59,522 nucleotides of DNA from positions 1 through 59,522 of the forward strand of contig JAANBB010000242.1 of the NCBI GenBank assembly GCA_014621425.1, read 5' to 3'. This stretch comes from Cylindrodendrum hubeiense (Eukaryota > Ascomycota > Sordariomycetes > Hypocreales > Nectriaceae). Below, piece after piece: positions 44,861-56,785 of this stretch (positions are counted from its first letter, which is position 1; each line of letters begins with the position of its first letter). The position numbers and the translations under genes were made by a program. The notes beneath the pieces were generated by a model. The model ran no database searches. It was not told where the DNA came from and saw only the letters and a list, made by a program, of their open reading frames with translations.

Positions 44861-45268
44861 CTACTCTAACCATTCCGACGTCCTCATAACGCTCGCCCAT
44901 GTTTGACCCTCGGGCTTCACGAAATTCTCAACTGAATCAACAACATCCGCTCCAAAATTGTCGTACAGATGCGGAAATCCACCCTCCCATTTAATTGACT
45001 CAGCAAAGTCAACGAATCTCAGCTTCGCCACCCAGAGAGATGACACATCTTTGAAGAACAGATCAGATGTACCAGGAACCTGGAACCTGTTTAGCTCGGG
45101 GTATCTTCTATTACATGATTATTCACTGCCTACCTGTGTTGCGGTGCTCAGATGCACGAAGCCATCTTTCTGGTCAAGCTCCGACAGCGGGTTCTCCTTC
45201 GGGAAAGGCTGAGGGGGGGCCGACGGTAGAATCTTGTACACAAATTTTGGAGGAGCGTCGGATGCCAT
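44861..45268 (-). CDS. DUF952 family protein
   Basis: Two exons, 45268-45134 and 45079-44861, encode 117 residues, the usual size for this single-domain family. The start MASDAPPKFVYKIL places the first beta strand directly at the N terminus. The family core is DGFVHLSTATQVPGTSDLFFKD, formed exactly across the splice junction, followed by KLRFVDFAESIKWEGGFPHLY and a C-terminal EWLE. The intron (donor GTAGGC) has two AGs seven bases apart; only the distal one (TTCCAG) keeps the frame. DUF952 proteins are widespread in bacteria and fungi and have no known function. The gene converges with the aminopeptidase, with 61 bp between stops, so their 3' UTRs must overlap. Confidence 0.9.
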
Positions 45269-45890
45269 GATGAGAATGGTTTTGACGCTGGCAAGGGAGG
45301 TGAGTGGTGAAAGGCTAGGGTGTGTTGCGGTTGGTATGTTGGCCGCCACCAATTTGATGTGTGGATAGGAGGGACTCATAGTTGCTGATGGTCCCACAAA
45401 ACCAGATACGTGAGTAAGCCGAAACATTCATTGCGCGACCGTGGCATAAGCGCTGCATCACCAACGAATATGACTTGAGGTTTGAACCAAGGAACGGCGA
45501 GAGGAGTCGCTCGTAAAATCATGTGTATTGCTGTATTTACAAGGCTACTGAAATGAAAGGCTTATGTTATAACTGCCATCACAGTGGACTCTTCCCTTGA
45601 GAACCTTTTGCACAGTGGCAGATAATGTGGCTGGGAGGCGTCTCGTTTAAAATTGCGGCTTCGACTCAAAGGAGACCTACTCCGTACCTGACTACGAAAT
45701 AATCCACCAAGGCGTCGACGAGTTAGTATCAATTCTTAGCAAGAGTCTATTGACTTTTAGTACAATCTAGCTCCTTTCAGCTCGCCCAAAATAATGCGCT
45801 GTCACTTAGGTTCAGTAATATAAGGAACAAGGAGCATCCAGTCCCCAAGAATTCCAGCACCCTTTATTCATCATATTTGCATCATCAAAC
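45269..45890. promoter_or_regulatory. Divergent promoter region, DUF952 gene / secreted barrel protein
   Basis: 622 bp between divergent starts. A TATAAG at 45819-45824 lies 67 bp before the + strand ATG and is a good core-promoter candidate for the secreted protein. One TACTCCGTA copy is at 45678-45686. Confidence 0.5.
45819..45824 (+). promoter_or_regulatory. TATA-box candidate of the secreted double-psi barrel gene
   Basis: TATAAG, 67 bp upstream of the start codon, in an AT-rich setting followed by a pyrimidine/adenine leader. Position and sequence fit a fungal TATA box; use is inferred. Confidence 0.45.
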
Positions 45891-46454
45891 ATGCAGACCG
45901 AGACTTTCTTCGCCCTTTTGGGCCTCGCTGTTAATGGCATACATGCGGCCGGTCCTTGTCACCTGAGCTCTTTTTCGACTTCAATCGATCCAAGTACCAC
46001 CGCCACGAGCACTGAAATGCCAACGACGTCTACCTCGACCGATATCAGCACAATTACTTCAAGTACGACAAGTTCCGAGGAATCAACAAGTTCATCTATC
46101 TCAGCATCTACTACTTCTGCACTACAACCTACTGCTGGCTACAACGGATTTGCCACTTGGTACATGGATGAGATGAACCCCGGTTCGTGCGGAAATTTCT
46201 ACAAGGATAGCGACTTGGTTGTTGCTCTTTCAGAAGCATTTGATCCGTTGGTCAACGTCAGTACGGATAGGAAGTACTGTGGTAGATCTGTGCGCATTAC
46301 CAATACCAATAATGGTCATGTTGTTGATGCTATTATCGGCAGTGGGTGTCCAACCTGTTCCGGAAGTGGCTCGTTGGACCTGTCAGTCGAAGCATTCAAG
46401 GTCCTTGCCCCTCTGGGAGATGGAATGGTGCCAATAACTTGGCATTTTATCTAG
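45891..46454 (+). CDS. Secreted double-psi beta-barrel (RlpA/expansin-like) protein
   Basis: A single exon of 187 residues. An N-terminal signal peptide (MQTETFFALLGLAVNGIHAA) is followed by a Ser/Thr-rich linker (about 28-78), a likely site of dense O-mannosylation. The C-terminal 105 residues form a double-psi beta-barrel: GFATWYMDEMNPGSCG, NVSTDRKYCGRSVRITNTN, VVDAIIGSGCPTCSGSGSLD and LSVEAFKVLAPLGDG, ending ITWHFI. The Cys pairs and the GSLDLS block match fungal RlpA-like, expansin-related proteins. The Asp in SLDLS is conserved, but lytic activity cannot be assumed. Such small secreted barrels act at the cell wall or as candidate secreted effectors. A TATA-like element lies 67 bp upstream. 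Confidence 0.9.
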   Translation: MQTETFFALLGLAVNGIHAAGPCHLSSFSTSIDPSTTATSTEMPTTSTSTDISTITSSTTSSEESTSSSISASTTSALQPTAGYNGFATWYMDEMNPGSCGNFYKDSDLVVALSEAFDPLVNVSTDRKYCGRSVRITNTNNGHVVDAIIGSGCPTCSGSGSLDLSVEAFKVLAPLGDGMVPITWHFI

Positions 46455-47152
46455 GTAATATATATGAATATTGGGTTGCTACATGCATATATTGATTAGC
46501 TTTGTATCTCCTTGCAGGGGATACTCCTGTTTTCTATTTTAAGCTTTCTTTCTACCCTATTCATCAGTCTCTTAAGAGATGATCAAAGCGATACAGCAGG
46601 TGCAAATGATAGACACACATACATAACACCATATTCAGTGCCATGAGATTTTGTGATATATCATTCCATCAAATAGGACACTGGATCATGAATTCCATTC
46701 ACTGTCAAGTGGTCGACATAAATATCTGTCCCGCGGTTCACCTGTAGTAAACATGATGGCACTTCAACTTCTTGATTATTTCATGACTATTTACTTTGGC
46801 GGATTTTATTTGTTGGTCTAAAACAAGCAGGCCTATCGAAGCAGCTTATTGGATCAGACGCTTTCTCGCAGAACGCCATAGGCCAGGAGGTGAGTCTCAT
46901 GGCCTGGTATAGGGTAGTAGAGAAGTGCAGCCTGCCCGCTTTCCTGGGCGTCTCTGTGGGCTCCACACTGTGTGAGCACTGGAAACAAATTGCGTGAAGG
47001 TCAAGGTGCACAATGGGCGTGAACTTCATCCTCTCAACTACCTCGTCTTTATGTCCATGAATACACTTGAGGCCGCGAGGTTGTATCGCTCCCTCACGGC
47101 ACGCGACCTGTAGGAGACGCCCAGTCATCGCCCCAAAGGGTCGCGACCAAGA
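46455..47152. other. Intergenic region upstream of TEN1
   Basis: 698 bp, the first half AT-rich. A 113-codon antisense frame (46787-47128) has no recognisable motif. It holds the 3' UTR of the secreted protein and the TEN1 promoter. Confidence 0.5.
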
Positions 47153-47636
47153 ATGTCGCGAGGCCCGATTCCCTCTCGCCTTCAGCTGCTGTCAAACCTC
47201 CCCTCGCGACCCGTTGGCGATAAGGTCAGATTTCTAGGGTGGTATGACAACCCGAGCACCTGGCCCAATGGCCTTGGCTTCTACTATCTGATGCGGCCCT
47301 CATTCTTGAAAAATACTGACTTGCTGCAGTGTCACTTCCTATTCATCCGCGCTAGGTTGCCTGTCTCTGGGTCACGTCTACCCTCGGGGCACTGATGTCA
47401 CTGTTCTCGTGGATGTTAATTTGATCCTGGAATCGCTCACATCCGATAAGACACGTGTCGGCGAATATGTGAACGTGATAGGCTACATCACGTCAAAGCA
47501 AGCACCTCGTGTCCCAGATATACCACACCAAGAGACGGCGCAGGTCTTAGTCCAAGCACTGATGCTCTGGTCCACTGGCCCGATGGACATTTATACGTAT
47601 GAGAAATCCTTGGATGCCGGCAAACCAAGCCGATGA
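47153..47636 (+). CDS. TEN1: CST telomere-capping complex subunit Ten1
   Basis: Two exons, 47153-47241 and 47330-47636, encode 131 residues. The 88-nt intron has donor GTATGA, an ACTGAC branch site (47316-47321) and acceptor CAG. The joined product reads MSRGPIPSRLQLLSNLPSRP, then VGDKVRFLGCVTSYSSALG, then LSLGHVYPRGTDVTVLVDVN, then RVGEYVNVIGYITSK and ALMLWSTGP. This is the small OB fold of fungal Ten1. The intron lies inside the first beta-hairpin, so neither exon alone gives the hallmark. Ten1 binds Stn1 in the CST complex, protecting telomere ends and recruiting polymerase alpha for C-strand fill-in. The assignment rests on family resemblance from memory; length and fold pattern agree. 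Confidence 0.85.
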
Positions 47637-48501
47637 GAATGTGCGAGAGCTGCTCTGATCTTTGCGCACACCCCGGAACGGTTCCTCCCATGCGAGAACT
47701 ACTCCATTTGTTTCCTTCTCAAATTCACCATCAAATGGGCCCCAATATTGCTTCCCGACTTGGCCGCATCGATGAAGCGCTGACGACAAAACGACGTCTG
47801 AAGCCTGCGAAACCCCGCCATACCGACATAAAAGCCGCCAGGCCGCCCTGTTAGGTTGCAGCCTTGGTCTCCGGCATCTCGCAGCGTGCACCATCATAGC
47901 GCCGGGTTGACATGGCCCCAATCAACAGCTTTCGTTCGGAGCGTCGCCGTTGAGTGGGCCGAATGGTTGAAAACACCTACCATTCTTGCAAGAACTGCAG
48001 CTGGCAATCCAATTGGAATGCGAACCTTCCCGGAACCCGGACTAATCAACTCCACTACCGCCTCTCCTTGCAGATGGGCAACCTCGCATGCATATACCAT
48101 GACACGAAGAAGCGGTTTGGGTAGTGTTCAGACTCACATGGTTTGGGTTGGGCTGAAACGGTGCCAGATGGCATCGTGTCGCTGGATAATATGTCCACCA
48201 ATATGATTCCATATTGGGACTCTGGTCAATTGGGTATCTTTGTCCGTCCTCTATACTCGCTGTCAAGCGCCCAACACCAGCACCTTCTCCACCACAGATG
48301 CACCACCCCGACATCTGTCTCTCTCACCGCAGTCCTCATACCCCAACGAGATTCCAACGAGCGGGGTTTCTGGAGTCGAGTTGTTGGTTTCCTGGTCCAC
48401 CCCTCAGGTGAGCCTTGAGTAATTTCGGAATATTCGGTACCCGCGCTATTGCTCTGAATTGCAAATGAGTCTGTTCGAAGGTCCGATACGTCTACTGGGG
48501 C
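47637..48501. other. Convergent region with weak coding-like stretches
   Basis: 865 bp between the stops of TEN1 and the uncharacterised gene. Open frames at 47856-48206 and 48143-48418 (+) have a fairly balanced residue composition (e.g. QLHYRLSLQMGNLACIYHD in a third frame), but no consistent splicing connects them and I recognise no family. It could be a decayed gene or chance. Confidence 0.35.
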
Positions 48502-48992
48502 TTATTGATCATCGTTACGGCGACGATCATGGTGATGCCGCCGAGGCTCCCGTCTTCTAGAAGCTTCGGCTCCTCTGGAAACGACAACGGGCTGATGCAG
48601 CGGCCGCTTCAGGGGTCTTTCGGGATTCTGCTGAAGTCTTGCTGCTGTTTGTCGATCCCATAGCTCCTTGGATTTTCGGCATATATCGTCGATTTGTTCC
48701 TAGGAAGGAGCGTGCCGTTGTCAACCTACCATGGGTATGATACTCGAAGAGGATAAGAGGCTCACATCTGTCAGACAAGAGCCCGGGGTAGTGATGAGAA
48801 ACCCATCTTCTCCCTAAGCCGGTGGGTATGAGCAGGGATGACTTCAAGACTGGCTCAAAGGCATGGTACCTCAAGCGTGTATGGGCGGACCGTGGCTTCA
48901 GGCCCCAGGTAGTACTGAAGTTCCTGGGTAATGACTTTTCTGTGGATGTCCAGATGTGGAATCCAGTACTTGTTCATCGAGGAGGACGACAT
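48502..48992 (-). CDS. Uncharacterised small fungal protein, three exons
   Basis: Exons 48992-48870, 48813-48766 and 48699-48502 encode 122 residues. Introns are 56 and 66 nt with donors GTACCA and GTGAGC and TAG acceptors; both are phase 0. The N-terminal 80 residues look conserved and compact: NKYWIPHLDIHRKVITQELQ, then YYLGPEATVRPYTLEGEDGF, then LITTPGSCLTDEQIDDICRK and SKELWDRQ. The tail is Arg/His/Asn-rich and basic (RRREPRRHHHDRRRNDDQ). There is no signal peptide or membrane span. The pattern is familiar to me from unnamed Pezizomycotina proteins, but I cannot verify this. The three phase-matched exons, of which the middle is only 48 nt, argue against chance. The basic tail may bind nucleic acid or localise to the nucleus; that is speculation. 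Confidence 0.8.
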
Positions 48993-51562
48993 GGTCGAAG
49001 ATTTGGTAACATGAATGTACCTAGCGACGTGGTCCGGGAATTTTGACTAAACTGGGAGGTTCCTAGAGCAGACGGACGAGGCTGGGGGAGGGTATTTATC
49101 TAGAGCTGCCCTGTGCAAGAAACCCGGCTCAACAATGTGCTCAGAGGGTGCATTTGATGGCAATGTGCGCAAACCCATGGAGCCAAGGAGGTATGTCAGC
49201 CATCCAATATGCCCCTGTGTGACACGCTCACCGCTCCCGCAGACTGACATCTTCATAAAGCCACTCCGCATGGGTGAACTGCGCTGCAGGCCTGCACATA
49301 TGTCTCGCCCGTTCCATATTTCCGGAATATTGTGGACAGGAACCCTGGCGATGCGCCACCCTCGATGTGCCCGTCGTGAAAGTGAGGCGAGCGACGCCGC
49401 CCTCTATTGGCGAGGGGGCACCCGCCATCCGCCTCGCCAGCGTGGCAAACACCAAATCAGCTGTGCTCTACCAATGATGCCAGTAACCGCTGCCTCCCGA
49501 GATTGCGCGTGTCCAAAAAGAAGGGGACTTTAATCGAATATTGCACTGTCCTGGTGATGCTTGAGATCAGGTGTGGCCAATTCGGGTTCAAACAGGCCGT
49601 AACAGGTGAGGTGGCAGATGCAAGGCCTCTCATATGCCATGTGTTGGAACCCCTCTCGATCACTTAGGGAGTGAACGTTAATCTGAACGGTTTGCATCGG
49701 TAGCTGAGCGAACCTGGTCCACCACGAGGCTCTATTGGACTGGGGAAGTGCAGAAGTGCATTTGTCGCCTTACTCCAGGGTGTGATACTATTTTGCCACC
49801 CTAGCCGACATGCGGGTTGTCGATCCGTGAATAGCAGGGATAACGGCTTATGCTATGTCGAGTGAGAACGGGAACATGACCGCGGCTAAATATGTACAGA
49901 TCTCGCTTCTGATATTGTTCGAACGGCGCTGTGAGATGACGCATGGGGCTCATGCAAGTCATCCCGCAACCCTATCGTTCCGTTGTGCGCCTCATTCGGT
50001 TGGACATGGTCCGACAACCTCGAGTTGATCCTAATGGTCCTAGCCCAGCTGACCAAGTTATCTACTTAGAACCAGTTCTAATTCGGGAAGAATATTGTGC
50101 AACCCCATATAATTGTGAGGAAGTCTTGTTGGCCGTTTAAGCAATCACCCCGGCTTCCATTTGCTTAGTATGACACATCGGCTACATTGCTAGGAACCTG
50201 TAGCATGTTGCATCAAGTTGCATGCTGCCATGACCGAGACTCCGTTTCAAGGTTTTGCGCCAGGCTGATTCAAGTGCCGCATATTGAAGGAGATGGGTTA
50301 TTATTGCGTAGACTAATCGGTCGGGCATTCCCGACGCTGACTACTTCGTGCTGGTGTGATTTCTACCTCTGGACTTAGATGGGTATGACAAGGCTGTTAA
50401 TTACTATGTAAGAGTTGTTGACGCTGCGACCATGTGCATGAATCCCCATATTATCGGAGATTTCGTCCTGCCATTCATCCCACTTCACTCTGACCAATGC
50501 GCAGGCCCGAGCCGGACGGTAGAGACTGGATGACATGCACAGACGCCATGTTCAGCATCTGTAATCCTTAAGCACGTTCCCATTCAAGCTAGGGTTAAAA
50601 AAATTGCATCGTGCAAATGTCCACTTAAGATTCGAGTATTTTAATCTGTTATGCCATGCCCCGAGGTTTGATTTTAGGGGATAAACGAAGCTGAAGTTGT
50701 CTTGCTTGCCTGGGCTCGTCAATGACTGAGTACGTCCAAGATCCACAGAGGCATTGCGCTAATGGGCGCAGGAGCAGGCTAAGGTCATGACAGCGGCAAG
50801 GGCAAAGACGCCGGAAAACAAGCCTGAAACACGTAAAGCAGAATGTCGTCTGCTTAGATAGTTGGAGAGGATGCGCGCTTTGTCTGATACGAGTAATTAG
50901 GAAGTTTTCATGAGCCTGCAGAGGAGCAGACTGGAACATACCGGACAGAGCTGTGGCTGCTTCAATGTTCGACTCCCGATTGGGTAACGGGGTACGTCAC
51001 ATGCACGTGAACTCCCGGCCCTCCCCTTACCAGCATAAACTGCCAATCAAACCGGACCTGCACGAGACCCAGAACAAGTGCAGCAGCGCGACCGCGTCAA
51101 CCTGCGAAATTTGTTGACAGCAACCATCTGCGCCATACACCAGGACAGATTCCGCTTGCGCCGACCCCGATTCCGAACCTCTGGCAAGCTGCGCTGCTGC
51201 CTTCGCCCCGCGTCTCGCCCGAGAACCGATCGATTTGGACAGGTGAAAGCTGCTCACCGCAGCTCCGCTCCCAAGGGCGACACGGTGTCGTCATTTCTGG
51301 ATTCCGAGACCAAACGCCCGGGCCAGGGGGGACGCACGACCGAACAACGCCTCGAGCGGAGAATACGCCGACGGGAGGATGCGCTGCGAGCCTTGATGGA
51401 TGTGACGTCTCGGGATTGCAACTAGGTCTCCTCGATACACACATTTTCCACAGCCAGAGCTTCGTCGGAGCTATCTGAAGCTGCCGAGCCCCGCGCATTG
51501 CCTTCGACGACACTTTCATCGAGAGGGGACCAACCGAGGTCCCCTTATACCAATCCGCAGTC
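48993..51562. other. Intergenic region, 2.6 kb, upstream of kinesin-3
   Basis: Lies between two divergent starts. Frames at 49135-49533 (+) and 49228-49455 (-) overlap each other and show no motif. 51000-51560 is probably the kinesin promoter and leader. No tRNA, snRNA or repeat was recognised. Confidence 0.45.
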
Positions 51563-54500
51563 ATGGCGCCCGCAGGTGGAGGTAACATTAAGGTGGTGGT
51601 GAGAGTGCGACCCTTCAACGGGAGAGGTAGGTCAACACAGCGAGAATTCCGGCTGCGAGGTGAGCTTGGCTGACTGGGAGTAGAAATCGACCGAGGAGCG
51701 AAGCAGATTATTTCTATGAAGGGGAACCAGACGGTTCTTACGACACCCGAACACAAGGGCGTGAAGGATAATACTCCCAAGGCGTTTGCGTTCGATAGGT
51801 CGTACTGGTCTTTCAACAAATCGGACTCCAACTACGCCGGCCAATCCGACCTCTTTGACGACCTTGGGCAACCTCTTTTACAAAATGCGTTTCAGGGCTA
51901 CAACAACTGTATCTTCGCCTACGGCCAGACAGGATCCGGAAAGTCGTACTCCATGATGGGTTACGGCAAGGAAGTCGGTATCATCCCTATGATTTGTCAG
52001 GATATGTTCAGGAGGATAGACGATATCCAACAGGACAAAGCCACCAAATGCACTGTGGAGGTCTCATATCTGGAAATTTACAACGAAAGAGTCCGCGATC
52101 TATTGAACCCGTCTACCAAGGGCAATCTAAAGGTCCGAGAGCATCCTTCGACCGGTCCATACGTTGAGGATCTCGCGAAACTCGTGGTGAGCAGTTTTCA
52201 AGAAATCGAGCACTTGATGGACGAAGGAAACAAGGCCAGAACCGTCGCGGCAACCAACATGAACGAAACGTCCAGTCGAAGTCACGCCGTATTCACCCTC
52301 ATGTTGACACAGAAGAAGTATGATGCGGAGACCAAGATGGCGATGGAAAAGGTTGCCAAGATCAGTCTGGTTGATTTGGCAGGTTCCGAGAGAGCTACAT
52401 CGACTGGCGCAACAGGTGCTCGGTTGAAGGAGGGTGCTGAAATCAACCGTTCTCTGTCAACCCTTGGCCGTGTTATTGCCGCACTCGCCGATTTGTCAAC
52501 GGGAGGAAAGAAAAAGAAGGGCGGCGGCCAAGTCCCATACCGAGACAGTGTTTTGACTTGGTTGCTCAAGGACTCTCTGGGTGGAAACAGTATGACGGCT
52601 ATGATTGCTGCCATTAGTCCTGCTGACATCAACTACGACGAAACACTCAGCACCCTTCGATATGCCGACTCTGCGAAACGCATCAAGAACCATGCCGTGG
52701 TCAACGAAGATGCCAATGCCCGGATGATCCGAGAGCTGAAGGAAGAGTTGTTACTCCTACGAAGCAAGCTAGGAGGTGGCATGCCGGGTGGCGTGGGTGG
52801 CGCTGTAGTCCCCCCCGAGGAGGTGTATGCAGAGGGTACGCCTCTTGAGCAGCAAATGGTCAGCATTACTAGCCCAGATGGCGTCGTGAAGAAGGTCTCG
52901 AAGGCAGAGATTGCAGAGCAATTAAGTCAGAGCGAGAAGCTACTAACCGACCTCAATCAAACTTGGGAGGAAAAGCTTCTCAAGACTGAAGAGATTCACA
53001 AGGAGCGTGAGGCGGCCCTGGAGGAGCTCGGCATTAGCATTGAAAAGGGCTTTGTTGGCTTGCACACCCCGAAAAAGATGCCCCATCTGGTCAACTTGTC
53101 CGACGACCCGTTGCTTGCCGAGTGTCTTGTGTACAACCTCAAGCCGGGAATTACCACTGTCGGCAATGTCGACACCAATGCGGATCATCAAGCCAACATT
53201 CGACTGAATGGTACGAGGATTCTGCACGAACATTGTACCTTCGAGAACGCCGCAGATGGCACCGTGATGCTCATTCCCCAGGAAGGAGCATCAGTCATGG
53301 TCAACGGAAGGCGCGTCACCGAGCCAAAGCAGTTGCATTCTGGATACCGTGTCATCCTGGGAGACTTCCACATCTTCCGATTCAACCACCCGATGGAGGC
53401 CAGAGCCGAACGAGCAGAGGTTGGCGGGAGCTTACTACGACACTCAATTACCGCAAGTCAATTGCAGGCTCTTGATCGATCGTCACCCTCGCCTAGCCCC
53501 CGACCAGGTCATGAGAGATCCTTTAGTAGGGTATCGGAGATTGGCGACTTGTCGCGGCCAGAATCCCCAGCGTTTTTGCAACGCAGCGGTAGGGACTCGG
53601 ACTGGTCCCTGGCGAGAAGAGAAGCGGCTGGAGCAATTCTTGGTACTGATCAGAACTTTACAAGTCTTACGGATGAGGAGTTGAACGCACTGTTTGAGGA
53701 GGTCCAAAGGGCCAGAGCTGAACGTGTGAACGGCCGAGAAGACGGAGAAGACTCCGAGTCTGCGACCTCCTATCCGATTAGGGAGAAGTACCTGTCAACC
53801 GGCACCCTCGACAACTTGTCACTCGATACGGCACTTACTATGCCCTCGACACCCAGGCAAGGCGAGCCGGACGACAGACTGAAGGAGGTCCGAGAAGAAC
53901 TCCAAAACCAGCTGGAGAGGCAGAAGGAGGAATATCAAGATCAGTTGAAGAATGCGGAAGCAGCCAACGTGGAGATTGAGGAGATTAAAAAAGAAAAGGT
54001 CAAAATGGAAGCAGCTTTGCAGGAGCTGAAGGAGGATATGCAAAAGCAACTCGTTGTTCAGCGGAAACAATACGAGGAGAAAATCGAGAAGATGGATCCG
54101 TTGAAACGACCGAAGACGAACCCGAAGCTCTCCGACGAAGAGATCGACCAGGCCAAACGGACCGTCAAGATATGGCGGAGCCGGCATTTTGTCAAGATGG
54201 CGGAGACCGTCCTCCAAAATGCTGCGATTGTCAAGGAGGCGCAGATCATGAGCAATGAGCTTGATGAGAGTGTTGTGTTTCAGTTCACTGTGGTGGATAT
54301 TGGACATATACTGTGCTCGTCATACGACATGGTTCTGAACGGCCTCACAGGCGAGGGAGACGACATCGCGCTGGAAGAAGCCCAAAAGCCGTGCATTGGC
54401 ATTCGGGTGGTCGACTACAGACACAGTGTGGTCCACCTCTGGAGCCTGGAGAAGCTACACGACCGAGTCCGACAGATGCGGCAGATGCACCAGTATCTTG

Positions 54501-56785
54501 ACCAACCAGAATACGCACAGCACCTGAGTCTCGACAATCCGTTCGTGGAAACTTGCATGCCCTCATACACTTTGGTGGGCGAGGTTGACGTACCACTAAA
54601 TGCAGTCTTCGAGAGCCGAGTTCAAGACTGCACCCTGGATGTCCTCTCCCCGTATACGTCTCACGTTGTCGGTATTATCAAGCTCTCTTTGGAGCCGTCG
54701 CACGCACGTGCACCAACAAACACCTTGAAATTCAACGTCGTTATGCATGAGCTGATCGGTTTCGCCGAGCGAGAAGGCAGCGAAGTACACGCCCAACTAT
54801 TTATCCCTGGAATTTCCGAAGAGGATGGAATTACTACAACCCAGATGATCAAAGATTTCGATGAGGGATCCATCCGATTCGAGAGCGTTCATAGCATGAG
54901 TGTTCCCCTCTTTGCACCCCACGACGTGACGCTGAGAGTCGCCATCTTTGCCAGGGTGTCGACAATGCACCTAGATAAACTCCTCAGCTGGGACGATATG
55001 AGGGATGCGGTGCCGATGAAAGACGATCCCAAGGGGACTCGGATCAACGAGTCGCAGTTTTTCACACAAGAAAAGCACGATCTTCTATCACGCGTTCAGA
55101 TTATGGAACTCAATGAGATGGGCGAGTATGCTGCTGTGGAGGTGACACAGACGAGCGAGCTGGATACCGGGACCTTCCAACTGCATCAAGGCCTGCAAAG
55201 AAGAATCGGCATCAACATTTCCCACAGCTCTGGCGAAGCCCTTCCTTGGGGAGATGTCTCTGCTGTCCGTGCCGGGAAGATTCGGCTGGTGGATTCTGCT
55301 GGAAAAACCCCCGACATGGCCTCGAATGACCCTGATCTTACTCTGAAGCTGTCTTCGAGCCCTGTCTTCCGCGAGAATGCCAACGGTACCCGGAACATCG
55401 CGATATTTGCCCAGTGGGACTCGAGTATGCACAATTCGCTCCTACTCGACAGAGTGACTGCAGACAAGTATCGTGTTCAGATGACAATTTCCTGGGAGAT
55501 TAGTTCTGAAAAGCTGGCCGAGCCAATGAAGTTCTCACAAAAGGTCTGCGTCCAGATCATGTCGAGATCTTTTGTGCGCCAAACCTCGGTGTTCTCGACG
55601 CTATTCCAGAATGTCAGGTTTGTGCGGTCGTCGACGGGCATTTTCACGCTCACGATGCGACCTGCTCCGATCAAGAGAATTGGTGATTTGTGGAGGATGA
55701 ATAGCCAGCATGATTATGTCAAGGGAGAAGAAAACCTTACTACCTGGACGCCCCGTGGAGTGTCCTTGGTGAGTGATTTTATCCTGGCGCGCAAGAAGAA
55801 GAAACGAATCGCAGAGATGGGGGCAACTCAGACAGTTCTCTCTAAGCTTGGCTTGGATGGCACCAATGACAAGCCTGCCCAGGATGAACCTGAACCCGAG
55901 CCTTCCCCAGAGCTGAAGCCGATCATCCCGGATGACGATGACCTTCTCAACGACACCCCCGACACTTCCCAAGCCCCCCTTGATGAAGAGGAACAGTTTG
56001 ATGGGGAAGCTGAGGGGGTAGACCAGGGAACTGAGGTACCCGAGGAGGAAGACACCATCAACGTGGAGGAGTTGCTACCCAAGCCTGAGTATGACGAAGA
56101 AAAGACGGAGCTTCTAGGGAAGTGCCTTAAACTCTGGAAGAAGTACCCGGATCCGCTAGTCAGTATCCTGAGCCCAGCAAACACGGCGCCACCTACGAAT
56201 GGTGTGGCGAGCGATTCACCACCAGCACCTACCCTTATTACGACTATCATCAGGGTGCCCAAAAACCCCAAGGTGTTGAAGGGAGGATACCTGTTGATAC
56301 CGAACAGCGACTCGACGCGGTGGGTTAAGCGGTTTGTGGAATTGAGAAGGCCGTACCTTCATATACATTCTGCAACAGATGGTGACGAGGTTGCGCTGGT
56401 GAGCTTGCGAAACTCGCGTGTCGACAGTCAGCCTGGCGTGCTGGGTCTCTTGCATGGCCCGGATGATTATGATGCTCCGCATGGCCAGAATGGGGGGGCC
56501 GATTTCACGCCGGGCCACCGACGTACAGGATCTGGCCGGGTCATTTCCACCATTTGGACAGGCACTGGCGGAGGAGGCTCCCCTGGGGGCCCCGGACTCC
56601 AGCGTCTCAGCGAACGAATGCAGGCGGCCGTGTTTGCCATTTACGGTACGGACAACACCTGGCTGTTTGCGGCGCGGAGTGAGCGAGACAAGATGGACTG
56701 GATCTTCAGGATCGACCAGACGTTCATGTCAAGTAACGACAGTGTGCCCGGCAGCGGAGTGGCCAGCCCCTATCCTGGAAACTAA
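51563..56785 (+). CDS. Kinesin-3 motor protein (Unc104/KIF1 type)
   Basis: Two exons, 51563-51626 and 51684-56785, encode 1721 residues. The intron (donor GTAGGT, acceptor TAG) joins VRVRPFNGRE to IDRGAKQIISMKG. The motor domain covers about 1-370: P-loop GQTGSGKS at 102-109, switch I NETSSRSHAVF, switch II LVDLAGSER. A lysine-rich loop 12 (GGKKKKGGG) is the K-loop that raises microtubule affinity in kinesin-3. An FHA domain follows at about 500-600 (RLNGTRILHEHCTFEN; VMVNGRRV), then coiled coil near 765-830, the KIF1B and DUF3694 regions, and a C-terminal PH domain (about 1560-1700). Fungal members carry endosomes and vesicles toward hyphal tips on microtubules. All domains are intact and the length is normal. 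Confidence 0.97.
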
